Source of the DNA: an uncultured Clostridia bacterium
Lineage (GTDB): Bacteria; Bacillota; Clostridia; Oscillospirales; Oscillospiraceae
Assembly: GCA_937890525.1 (NCBI GenBank)
Contig: CALADI010000041.1
Span: forward strand, 1-34,354
Reading direction: 5' to 3'
Length of the DNA: 34,354 nucleotides
Within the stretch, counting starts at the first letter, position 1, and each line of letters begins with the position of its first letter. Positions 8,118 to 14,020 of this stretch are shown here, piece by piece. Position numbers and translations under genes: made by a program. Under the pieces are notes generated by a model. That model did no database searches and had not been told where the DNA came from. It saw nothing but the letters and a program-made list of their open reading frames with translations.

Positions 8118-8705
8118 TTAACCCTCGCATCTGGCCAAGATCATCTCTGCCACGCGTTTCATGGAAAGATGTTTGGCTTGGCTCAGCTTTCTTATGTAAT
8201 CGTAGGCATTTTGCTCGGTCATGTTCTGCTTTTGCATGATCTGACCCTTCGCCTTTTCAACCAAGACCCGGCTTTCCAGCCGGACATTGGCTTTTTCAAT
8301 GTCCTTGCGGAGCCGTCCGATCTCTTGACTGCGGTTCACCACGACCTCGATGTTGGGGATCAGGGATTTCTCATCAATGGGTTTGACCAGATATCCACCA
8401 ACGCCGCACCCCTTCGCCTGCTCGATGAACTCCCGTTCGCTGTAAGCCGTCATCATCATGATGGTTTCTGCCAGATCCTCCTGATGGATGATCTTGGCTG
8501 CGGACAATCCGTCCAGCAACGGCATCTTAATGTCCAGAAGCACCAAATTCGGATGAGTCTGGCGGCAGATCTCCACGGCATCAAATCCGTCGGATGCCTC
8601 CCCCACCACTTCATAGCCGGCTTCCTCAAGGAGTTCACGCAGATCCATCTTTGTAATGGGTTCGTCGTCTGCGATCACAACCCGGATCGTTGTGTTGCTA
8701 CTCAT
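8118..8705 (-). CDS. eutV: EutV, ANTAR-domain response regulator (RNA-binding antiterminator)
   Basis: The 195-residue product has a receiver domain (1 to about 122) followed by an ANTAR domain (about 134-191). The acidic pocket is D13/D14, the phospho-acceptor is D58 in LVLLDIKMP, and T86 and K108 complete the switch. The ANTAR part, RVLVEKAKGQIMQKQNMTEQNAYDYIRKLSQ then MKRVAEMIL, has the usual three-helix pattern. In Enterococcus, phosphorylated EutV binds hairpins in nascent eut leaders and prevents terminator formation. Candidate target hairpins are present before eutG, eutS and eutA in this window. AAAGGGG lies nine bases before the ATG. The gene is 14 bases from eutP and three from eutW. 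Confidence 0.95.
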   Translation of the reverse strand: MSSNTTIRVVIADDEPITKMDLRELLEEAGYEVVGEASDGFDAVEICRQTHPNLVLLDIKMPLLDGLSAAKIIHQEDLAETIMMMTAYSEREFIEQAKGCGVGGYLVKPIDEKSLIPNIEVVVNRSQEIGRLRKDIEKANVRLESRVLVEKAKGQIMQKQNMTEQNAYDYIRKLSQAKHLSMKRVAEMILARCEG

Positions 8706-8719
8706 ATAACTGTTCCCCT

Positions 8720-9172
8720 TTACTGAATATGCAGCCGTTCGACCAATTTATCAACGCCTTGCCCTGTGACACTGCTGATGTAATAGACCTCTTCCGCACC
8801 GGCGTTGTTCAGATATTTCCCGGCTCGGCTGATCTGCTCCTCTGTGGCGATGTCGCATTTTGTTACGACGCCTACCACCGGCTTGGCGAACATGCTGCTA
8901 AATAGCGGCGGGAACATGGTTCCGGACTCTGTTGCGTCCTGTACCATCACGATGATATCGGCATCCGTAGAAGTAACGATGAGCGCACCGCGCATGCTGA
9001 ATCGCTCTAAGTACTCCCCCGGTGTATCGATCATGTTTTTGTTGATGATCTGCACGGTTTGTGTCTTGTGGTAGCGCAGATCTTCGTTGTTGATCCTCTG
9101 GCACAAGGTTGTTTTACCCGCTGCGGAACGGCCGATCAACATCATGCGCTGTTTTCTCTGAGGTTTGTCCAT
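8720..9172 (-). CDS. eutP: EutP, small GTPase-like protein of ethanolamine utilisation
   Basis: The 150-residue product is a P-loop NTPase of the EutP/PduV family. The Walker A is GRSAAGKT at about residues 14-21, the G3 motif is DTPGEY near 49-54, and the G4 motif is TKCD in VGVVTKCDIA. The segment MVQDATESGTMFPPLFSSMFAKPVVGVVTK is typical of the family. Salmonella EutP has been reported to have acetate kinase activity, but family members may instead link the compartment to the cytoskeleton or organise it. Its ATG overlaps the eutS stop (TGATG), so translation is coupled. No independent promoter was seen. Confidence 0.93.
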   Translation of the reverse strand: MDKPQRKQRMMLIGRSAAGKTTLCQRINNEDLRYHKTQTVQIINKNMIDTPGEYLERFSMRGALIVTSTDADIIVMVQDATESGTMFPPLFSSMFAKPVVGVVTKCDIATEEQISRAGKYLNNAGAEEVYYISSVTGQGVDKLVERLHIQ

Positions 9173-9522
9173 CAGGTCTTGGTGACAGGCGCCGAAGAGA
9201 AGCCCATCATATCACACAGCACACGCATGACATCCCGGATCGCAGCCTCCACAGCAGCCACATCTCCGGTAATGACCAAAGAGCCGTTGAATCGGTCCAC
9301 AAAACCGATCTGCACATCCGCAGCCTTGGTGGCTACATCCGCTGCGATCATGGCTCCTTCGCTGGGGGTGATGGTCAGAATACCGATGGCGCCATTGGCG
9401 TCGATCAATCCCAGCTTGGTGTACAGAGTTTCATCCGGGTTTGCAATGACATGGGCAAGCGTAACCTGCTTGCCGGGGACAAACTCCTGAATGATTCTCT
9501 TTTTCTCGTCTAATTCAATCAT
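9172..9522 (-). CDS. eutS: EutS, bent BMC shell protein
   Basis: The 116-residue product matches EutS (111 aa in E. coli), a permuted BMC domain that forms bent hexamers thought to shape compartment edges. Diagnostic stretches are RIIQEFVPGKQVTLAHVIANP, LGLIDANGAIGILTITPSEGAMIAADVATKAADVQIGFVDRFNGSLVITGDVAAVEAAI and the C-terminal MGFSS. The open frame extends upstream to 9672, but those codons lie in the leader. The ATG at 9522 has AAAGGAG seven bases before it and starts at the family position. A strong SigA promoter (9739-9767) and a leader of about 210 bases precede it. The Shine-Dalgarno may be sequestered by a GCTCC element at 9538-9542. Confidence 0.95.
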   Translation of the reverse strand: MIELDEKKRIIQEFVPGKQVTLAHVIANPDETLYTKLGLIDANGAIGILTITPSEGAMIAADVATKAADVQIGFVDRFNGSLVITGDVAAVEAAIRDVMRVLCDMMGFSSAPVTKT

Positions 9523-9593
9523 TTGCTCACTCCTTTGGGAGCACGGCCGCTGCGGCTGTTTTCGACACAGACCAAGCACCAAGCATCGCTCCA

Positions 9594-9629
9594 AAAGCAA
9601 AACAAACCCCGGGGGAATCCATTCCTCGG
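9594..9629 (-). terminator. Candidate conditional terminator in eutS leader
   Basis: The minus strand folds as CCG-a-GGAA-TGGA-TTCC-c-CCGG (9607-9629) and is followed by a T-rich but interrupted tail (GGTTTGTTTTGCTTTT). The hairpin lies just after the AGC-ATTGCA-GCT hexaloop element, as expected for ANTAR-controlled antitermination. The tail is imperfect, so confidence is moderate. Confidence 0.4.
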
Positions 9630-9630
9630 A

Positions 9631-9642
9631 AGCTGCAATGCT
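9631..9642 (-). promoter_or_regulatory. Hexaloop hairpin AGC-ATTGCA-GCT, candidate EutV binding site
   Basis: The minus strand reads AGCATTGCAGCT, a three-base-pair stem with a six-base loop with A at position 1 and G at position 4. This fits the loop rule known for ANTAR targets and resembles the conserved 13-base element of Enterococcus eut leaders (as I recall it, AGCAANGRRGCUY). It lies just before the candidate terminator and about 15 bases after the larger hairpin at 9657-9686, so together they could make the dual-hairpin target. Confidence 0.55.
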
Positions 9643-9656
9643 CACTCGGTTAGCTA

Positions 9657-9686
9657 CAGGCGGTGCTGACATCGCACCGAAGCCTG
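9657..9686 (-). promoter_or_regulatory. Extended hairpin with GATGTCA loop, candidate first EutV hairpin
   Basis: On the minus strand, CAGG pairs with CCTG and CGGTGC with GCACCG around the loop GATGTCA, with a small internal bulge (CTT). The GGTGC-GATG-CA pattern matches the motif in the eutA and eutG leaders. The stem is perfect here and partly wobble-paired in eutG, which supports a shared structure and not only a shared sequence. Confidence 0.55.
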
Positions 9687-9738
9687 CTTGACTAAATTCT
9701 TCCTGAAAGCAAGCGATACCCGCTTACTTCTATTGGGA

Positions 9739-9767
9739 ATATTACCACTATTTACAGGAAATGTCAA
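9739..9767 (-). promoter_or_regulatory. SigA-type promoter for eutS-P-V-W
   Basis: The minus strand has TTGACA (9762-9767), a 17-base spacer and TAATAT (9739-9744), close to the consensus. The inverted repeat ACAGG/CCTGT (9754-9758 and 9768-9772) brackets the -35 box and could be an operator. A direct repeat of CCTGTTTTTG occurs near 9768 and 9808. Confidence 0.85.
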
Positions 9768-9780
9768 CCTGTTTTTGTAT

Positions 9781-9897
9781 AATTTCACATTATGATTGAA
9801 AAAATTCCTGTTTTTGGGATGTAGGCTGGGAAATGACCTATCGAAACTTGCCAAAACCCAGCCCTACTCCGATTCGCTGAGCACGGCTGAGCACCCT
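9781..9897 (-). other. eutG-eutS spacer: direct repeat and possible stem-loop after eutG
   Basis: Just past the eutG stop, GCTGAGCAC (plus strand) is repeated at 9876-9884 and 9886-9894. Further on, GTAGGGCTGGG and CCCAGCCTAC can pair across a loop of about 26 bases (roughly 9822-9868). No T-run follows, so it is not a clear intrinsic terminator. No gene is evident in this stretch. Confidence 0.4.
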
Positions 9898-11031
9898 TTA
9901 GGGCAGCTTGCCGATATATGCTTTGCGGAATACCGCCTTGATCTCCTCAGCGGTGCACTTGCGGGGGTTGCTTGCGGTGCAGCGGTCTGCCAAAGCCGAC
10001 TCGACCATGGCATCCAGTGCCTCTTCAAACTCATTTTCGTTGACGCCTGCTGCTCGAATGCTGGTGGGAATGTTCAGCTTCTCCATATAGCGCCGGGATG
10101 TGCGGATCACATTCAGTGCGCTCTGGCGAATGCTGGAACTGTCGATGCCCATAAGACGGGCGATCTGAGCATAGCGATTCACCACAGGAGTCAGCGTTTC
10201 GGCGCAGCCTGCGTTAAAGCTCATCACATAGGGCAGCAGAATGCCGTTGGCTCTGCCATGGGGAATGTGGAAATGCGCACCCAGAGCATGTGCCATGCCG
10301 TGGTTCAGACCAAGACCTGCGTTGGAAAATGCAATGCCAGCCAGACAGGAGGCGTTGTGCATCCCCTGACGGGCTTCCAAGTCGCTGGGGTTGGTATAGC
10401 ACCGCAAAAGATTATGCTTGACCAGCTTGATGGCCTTCTCAGCCGCAGCGTCGGTAAAGTCATTATGCTCGGTGGAGACGAACGCCTCAATGGCGTGGGT
10501 CAGCACATCAATGCCGGTATCGGCGGTAATGGAGGGCGGTGCACTGGTCACCAGCGATGCATCCAAAATCGCCATATCCGGCACCAGGGAGTCATCGATC
10601 AGCGGATATTTGATGGATTTCTCCCGATCTGTGATCACCGAGAAACGGCTGACCTCAGATCCGGTTCCGCTGGTGGTGGGGATGGCAATAAACAGCAGAT
10701 CCCCGGTCTGGTTGGTTTTGTTGGCGAAGTAAACGATGGCTTTTGCCGCATCGATGGCGGCACCACCTCCGAAGCAGATCACCGTATCCGGCTGGAATTC
10801 GATCATGCTGGATACACCGGCAGTCACCACCTCGATGCCCGGATCCACCGTAACCTCAGAAAAGACCCGATAAGGCTTGTTTGCCCGCTCCATACATTCG
10901 GTGACATAGGAGATCTTCCCGCTGCTCACCATGAAGGGGTCGGCAACAACGAACGCCTTCTGGATCTGATCCAGTACGGTGTCCAGACCGTCTTCGAACA
11001 CGATTTTCGTCTTTACACTGAAAACACCCAT
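9898..11031 (-). CDS. eutG: EutG, iron-dependent alcohol dehydrogenase
   Basis: The 377-residue product is a group III (iron-containing) alcohol dehydrogenase. In this context it should reduce acetaldehyde to ethanol and recycle NADH produced by EutE. The dinucleotide-binding motif is FGGGAAIDAAK, followed by IAIPTTSGTGSEVSRFSVI. The iron site lies in LNHGMAHALGAHFHIPHGRANGILLP, with the expected spaced histidines. The frame can be extended to 11067, but the GGAAAGG Shine-Dalgarno at about 11042-11048 sits nine bases before the ATG at 11031 (MGVFSVKTK). An ATG at 11040 is too close to the site. The gene has its own promoter and a leader with a terminator. It is upstream of eutS, an order also reported for some Firmicute eut loci. 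Confidence 0.93.
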   Translation of the reverse strand: MGVFSVKTKIVFEDGLDTVLDQIQKAFVVADPFMVSSGKISYVTECMERANKPYRVFSEVTVDPGIEVVTAGVSSMIEFQPDTVICFGGGAAIDAAKAIVYFANKTNQTGDLLFIAIPTTSGTGSEVSRFSVITDREKSIKYPLIDDSLVPDMAILDASLVTSAPPSITADTGIDVLTHAIEAFVSTEHNDFTDAAAEKAIKLVKHNLLRCYTNPSDLEARQGMHNASCLAGIAFSNAGLGLNHGMAHALGAHFHIPHGRANGILLPYVMSFNAGCAETLTPVVNRYAQIARLMGIDSSSIRQSALNVIRTSRRYMEKLNIPTSIRAAGVNENEFEEALDAMVESALADRCTASNPRKCTAEEIKAVFRKAYIGKLP

Positions 11032-11065
11032 TCCATTCATCCTTTCCGTAATTAGTAAAAATCGC

Positions 11066-11100
11066 AAAAAGCGCCCTGAACAAACACTTGTTCAGGACGC
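11066..11100 (-). terminator. Intrinsic terminator in the eutG leader
   Basis: The minus strand folds as GCG-t-CCTGAACA, loop AGTGTT, TGTTCAGG-g-CGC, followed by TTTTT. It lies between the promoter and the start codon, so it is an attenuator. The hexaloop AGTGTT itself has A at position 1 and G at position 4. The 5' arm (GCGTCC) is shared with the competing hairpin at 11095-11112. Confidence 0.85.
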
Positions 11101-11112
11101 TGCATCGCACCC
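11095..11112 (-). promoter_or_regulatory. Antiterminator-like hairpin with GATGCA loop in eutG leader
   Basis: The minus strand reads GGGTGC-GATGCA-GCGTCC, six pairs including two wobbles. It uses the GCGTCC that forms the 5' arm of the terminator, so the two cannot coexist. The core is identical to the motif at 6661-6673 in the eutA leader. Stabilising this hairpin by EutV would permit read-through into eutG; that is inference from the Enterococcus model. Confidence 0.55.
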
Positions 11113-11153
11113 ATAGGCTGTGGCCGGACACTGCGCCGTATCCGTCCCTTTCT

Positions 11154-11182
11154 AAACTACCACTACTTTCGCCTGCTGTCAA
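11154..11182 (-). promoter_or_regulatory. SigA-type promoter for eutG
   Basis: The minus strand has TTGACA (11177-11182), a 17-base spacer and TAGTTT (11154-11159). The -35 is perfect and the -10 is weak. It stands back to back with the divergent promoter of the acetyltransferase gene, only 22 bases apart, so a regulator bound between could affect both. Confidence 0.65.
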
Positions 11183-11204
11183 GCATTTTTCACAGAACCC
11201 GGTG

Positions 11205-11233
11205 TTGACATTTCTTTTTTGCTGTGCAATAAT
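11205..11233 (+). promoter_or_regulatory. SigA-type promoter for the Eis-like acetyltransferase gene
   Basis: TTGACA (11205-11210), a 17-base spacer and AATAAT (11228-11233), five of six bases of the -10 consensus. The transcript would have an untranslated leader of about 70 bases before the TTG start at 11309. Confidence 0.75.
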
Positions 11234-11308
11234 GAGACTGTCAAAGCTGGTGCGTGAAGACACCGTCCAGCCGGTTCTTCCACTTTGACTATAAAGGAGT
11301 GTCCAATT

Positions 11309-12541
11309 TTGGATATCAGATTTGTTCGGCCCGAAGAGGTCAAACAGTTGGCACGAAATGTTGTCACCTCCTTTCCTTCCAAGACCCCGCCGGAACTTCT
11401 GGCGAACATGGAATCCGAGCTTCATACCCCCGAAGAAGGGCGGTATCTGGGCTGCTTCGACGATGACGGCACCCTGCTCGGCTCCATCCTTATGATGGAT
11501 TTTTCCTACAATGTTCGCGGAAAGATGGTTTCGATGGGTGCTCCGGCGTATGTTTCTACCAATTTCCTGCACAAGAAAGAGAAGGTCGCCTACGCTCTGC
11601 TGAAGGTGATGATGGAGTACTATGCTCAGACTGGTACTGCGATCGGGTGTCTTCACCCCTTTAATCCCGCATTTTACCGGAAAATGGGCTATGGTCACTG
11701 CAACGAGTACACATACTACACCCCCCGCCCCTGCTATATTCGTTCCTTCGGGGACAAATCCGGGCTGTCTTACGCAACCGAGGATGACCGTGAGGAGATC
11801 CTGCGTCTCTATCGGCGCTATGCCAGTCGCACCCACGGTGCTACCATTCATCCGTTTATGGATCCCTACCGGATTTTCCAGAAGCCCTATGTGGTGGTGT
11901 GCCGCCGGGATGGAAAAATCACGGGTTATCTCACCTTCGAGTTCGTGGAAGTGGATCACTACACGGATATGTACCACGATCTGTTGGTACACGAGATGGT
12001 CTATGACGACCTGCAAACTTTGCAGCAGTTTATGACCTTCTTCGCATCCCAGACAGACCAAATCGAACGGATCCGTATTTTCTCCACCGATGAGTATCTG
12101 CATCTCATGTTCACAAATCCCGACAGCGGTGAGAATCGTGCCCACGATGGTGCCATTCAAGAGATGGGGCGTCGGGTCATGGGCTGCATGGTCCGCATCT
12201 TTGATTTGGATCTTTATTTCGCCCAGCAGAACCGGTGCTGTCACCGTGTGAGCCGTGATTTCACCTTGGCTCTGAATGTAACCGATACCTTCCTTTCCAG
12301 AAACAACCGCACCATTTATTTGAAAGTCAGCGGTGATTCTGTGACGATGGTTCCGCAAACATCTGCCAATGTGACATTGTGTACGGACATTTCCGATTTG
12401 TCGTCCTTTGTGATGGGGTCTTACCCCCTGAAGCAGGCGGTGGCATTTGGAAGAATGACCATCTCCGATCAGACATATTTGGATGACATCCAAAATGCCA
12501 TCGGCTGGGATACCCGACCGGTCAATATTACATATTTCTGA
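11309..12541 (+). CDS. Eis-like GNAT N-acetyltransferase with C-terminal SCP2-type domain
   Basis: The 410-residue product resembles the Eis family: two GNAT-type folds followed by a sterol-carrier-like domain. The first part has DIRFVRPEEVKQL, then DGTLLGSILMMDFSYNVRGKMVSMGAPAYVSTNFLHKKEKVAYALLKVMMEYYAQTG, which includes the acetyl-CoA-binding region, and FNPAFYRKMGYGH. The middle repeats the fold around VVVCRRDGKITGYLTFEF. The C-terminal portion (DFTLALNVTDTFLSRNNRTIYLKV to VAFGRMTIS) is SCP2-like. The substrate is not known; relatives acetylate aminoglycosides, polyamines or protein lysines. The start is a TTG at 11309, nine bases after AAAGGAG. A TTG further upstream at 11285 lies before the ribosome-binding site and is unlikely. 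It is divergent from eutG and ends at a strong bidirectional terminator. Confidence 0.85.
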   Translation: MDIRFVRPEEVKQLARNVVTSFPSKTPPELLANMESELHTPEEGRYLGCFDDDGTLLGSILMMDFSYNVRGKMVSMGAPAYVSTNFLHKKEKVAYALLKVMMEYYAQTGTAIGCLHPFNPAFYRKMGYGHCNEYTYYTPRPCYIRSFGDKSGLSYATEDDREEILRLYRRYASRTHGATIHPFMDPYRIFQKPYVVVCRRDGKITGYLTFEFVEVDHYTDMYHDLLVHEMVYDDLQTLQQFMTFFASQTDQIERIRIFSTDEYLHLMFTNPDSGENRAHDGAIQEMGRRVMGCMVRIFDLDLYFAQQNRCCHRVSRDFTLALNVTDTFLSRNNRTIYLKVSGDSVTMVPQTSANVTLCTDISDLSSFVMGSYPLKQAVAFGRMTISDQTYLDDIQNAIGWDTRPVNITYF

Positions 12542-12545
12542 CAAG

Positions 12546-12577
12546 AAAGGGCTGCTTCACACGAAGCAGCCCTTTTT
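12546..12577. terminator. Bidirectional intrinsic terminator
   Basis: AAAGGGCTGCTTC pairs perfectly with GAAGCAGCCCTTT around the loop ACAC, with T-runs in both directions. It separates the convergent acetyltransferase gene and the DUF2284 gene. Confidence 0.92.
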
Positions 12578-12586
12578 ATACGATTT

Positions 12587-13438
12587 TTACTGCCGGGTCA
12601 GTTCCGGGAACCGCCTGCGAAGGCAATCCGAGAATTGATCAATCCGCCTGCCGGAGCCGGTCTGGTTCTCCAGTTCCATGTGACCAAGCCCCTGCTCCCC
12701 CAGAGAGAAAGACAGCCGGTATTCCTCACCTGTGGCATGATCCACCATGCACACATTGCGCAAGTCCCCATCTTTGGTCATCACTTCACATCCCATTTGG
12801 TTCAGCACACCCAAGATCTGCTCTTGAAGCAGCTGCCAAGGTCTTTCCTGTGCCACATCAAAGTGCTGAGAGAGACTCCGCTCCTGCCGGTCCAGCAATG
12901 CACCGATGGCCACATTATACGCCGGCAGCCCGTCCTTCTGCCATAGCAAAGGCATTTCCAGAAGATTCTCTGCGATCTTGGTCAAGTCAAGCCCCAGCCC
13001 AGAGAATGAGTAGCGCATCCGGTGGGGCATCCTGCACGGCGTGCCTTGCAGTCTGCTGCATTGGGGACACAACTCACACTCTCCGGCGGCAATGCACCAG
13101 GTCCCCGGCAGAGATCGCTCGATTTCCAGAAGGCTCTCCAGCATGGCGCGCTTTACCCGCCCATAGGTATCACGCCGGATCTGATCTGTCCGCTGCGGAG
13201 TGTCTGCCAGCGCCCGGGTCTGGGGATCATAAATCACCTTGACCCCAACGATATGGATTTGGGAAAAGGGACGCACCAGCGTGGGCGTATCCTGCGCCAG
13301 CGGAGGGGAAGACCAGATCCTGCCATAATTGGGGCAGGCTTTACAAGACTCAATAAACCACTCCGGGCGGTAATACTGATCCAGCCACTGCCGAATCGGC
13401 AGTGTGATGACTTTTACTTCCGCATCGTACATCTGCAT
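12587..13438 (-). CDS. DUF2284 family cysteine-rich protein (predicted metal-binding)
   Basis: The 283-residue product has the hallmarks of DUF2284: CKACPNYGRIWSSPPL with C32 and C35, and a second cluster, CELCPQCSRLQGTPCRMPHRMRYSFSGLGLDL, with C121, C124, C127 and C135. Six clustered cysteines suggest metal or Fe-S binding. The typical WSCPP motif is WSSPP here, so one expected cysteine is Ser. After residue 150 the protein continues with a segment of about 130 residues that I do not recognise. The function of the family is not established. AAGGAG is about ten bases before the ATG; an ATG two codons further in is also possible. It appears to be a single-gene unit. The truncated catalase remnant begins just upstream in the opposite direction. 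Confidence 0.8.
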   Translation of the reverse strand: MQMYDAEVKVITLPIRQWLDQYYRPEWFIESCKACPNYGRIWSSPPLAQDTPTLVRPFSQIHIVGVKVIYDPQTRALADTPQRTDQIRRDTYGRVKRAMLESLLEIERSLPGTWCIAAGECELCPQCSRLQGTPCRMPHRMRYSFSGLGLDLTKIAENLLEMPLLWQKDGLPAYNVAIGALLDRQERSLSQHFDVAQERPWQLLQEQILGVLNQMGCEVMTKDGDLRNVCMVDHATGEEYRLSFSLGEQGLGHMELENQTGSGRRIDQFSDCLRRRFPELTRQ

Positions 13439-13449
13439 CCATCTCCTTG

Positions 13450-13962
13450 CTCAGTCGAGGCAGACCTCTGATCTGTCTCTTTCAATCTACCACAGCCGAC
13501 CCGATCCGTCAAGTCCTTTCCGCACAGGCTTTTTCCCATGCTTCTGTCGGTACAGAAGAATTGGGCCATTTGGAAATGATCGGCGCCATCGTTCATCAAC
13601 TTACCAGAAATCTGAAGGACAGCCAAATCGAAGGCTCCCCCTTTGCTCCCTACTTTGTGGATCACGGCACCGGGATCTATCCCGCTGCGGCAGCAGGATT
13701 TCCATTCAACGCTGCGGCTATCGCCGCCAAGGGTGATCCCATCGCCGATCTAACCGAGGACCTTGCTGCTGAGCAAAAAGCGCGCGCCACCTACGACAAC
13801 ATCCTGCGGCTCAGCGATGACCCCGATGTGAACGATGTGATCCTATTCCTGCGGGAGCGGGAGATCGTCCACTTCCAGCGTTTTGGAGAAGCTTTGGATC
13901 TGCTCCGAAGAAAACTCAACGAGAAAAATGTCTACTGCATGAATCCCGCAAGGGATCTATAA
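13450..13962 (+). pseudogene. 5'-truncated CotJC / manganese catalase family remnant
   Basis: From about 13543 the frame reads VGTEELGHLEMIGAIVHQLT, then FPFNAAAIAAKGDPIADLTEDLAAEQKARATYDNILRLSDDPDVNDVILFLREREIVHFQRFGEAL. That matches the last two-thirds of CotJC-type manganese catalases (about 190 aa, a spore coat component in Bacillus). The family normally has some 60 residues before GTEE, with DGELAASLRYL carrying the first metal-binding Glu. Here only about 100 bases lie between the match and the divergent DUF2284 gene. The codons in this space (LSRGRPLICLFQSTTADP and on) do not resemble the family. Four of the five metal ligands remain. No convincing start or ribosome-binding site fits the conserved frame. 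It is therefore called a broken gene, although translation of a short form cannot be excluded. Confidence 0.72.
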
Positions 13963-13984
13963 ACGCAGCAAGCGGTATACAGCA

Positions 13985-14012
13985 ATGCCCCGCGGGATAT
14001 CCCGCGGGGCAT
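13985..14012. terminator. Perfect 28-base GC palindrome between convergent genes (probable terminator)
   Basis: ATGCCCCGCGGGAT is followed directly by its reverse complement. It lies between the end of the CotJC remnant and the end of the prenyl synthase gene. No clear T-run follows on either side, so it may act as a terminator or transcript-end stabiliser. The very high GC stem makes a stable hairpin likely. Confidence 0.5.
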
Positions 14013-14020
14013 ATGTTCGA

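Larger units (their letters stand above)
9523..9732 (-). promoter_or_regulatory. Structured 5' leader of the eutS-P-V-W transcript
   Basis: About 210 bases separate the predicted transcription start from eutS. Read 5' to 3' they contain: a small hairpin AAGCG/CGCTT near 9716-9730; a long hairpin at 9657-9686; a hexaloop hairpin at 9631-9642; a GC hairpin with a T-rich tail (9594-9629); and alternative GGAGC/GCTCC pairings around the ribosome-binding site. No cobalamin riboswitch consensus (B12 box) could be found. The arrangement suggests transcriptional and possibly translational control, most likely by EutV. Confidence 0.6.

Noticed and set aside
9523..9672. Extended N-terminus for eutS
   Set aside because: The extra codons lie in the structured leader; the ATG at 9522 has a proper ribosome-binding site and gives the normal EutS length.
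9600..9732. Cobalamin riboswitch in the eutS leader
   Set aside because: No B12 box or conserved core could be found by eye; the sequence better fits hairpins shared with the other eut leaders.
10856..12544. Minus-strand open frame of about 562 codons across the eutG-acetyltransferase gap
   Set aside because: It runs antisense through the acetyltransferase gene and across two promoters; the product has no family features.
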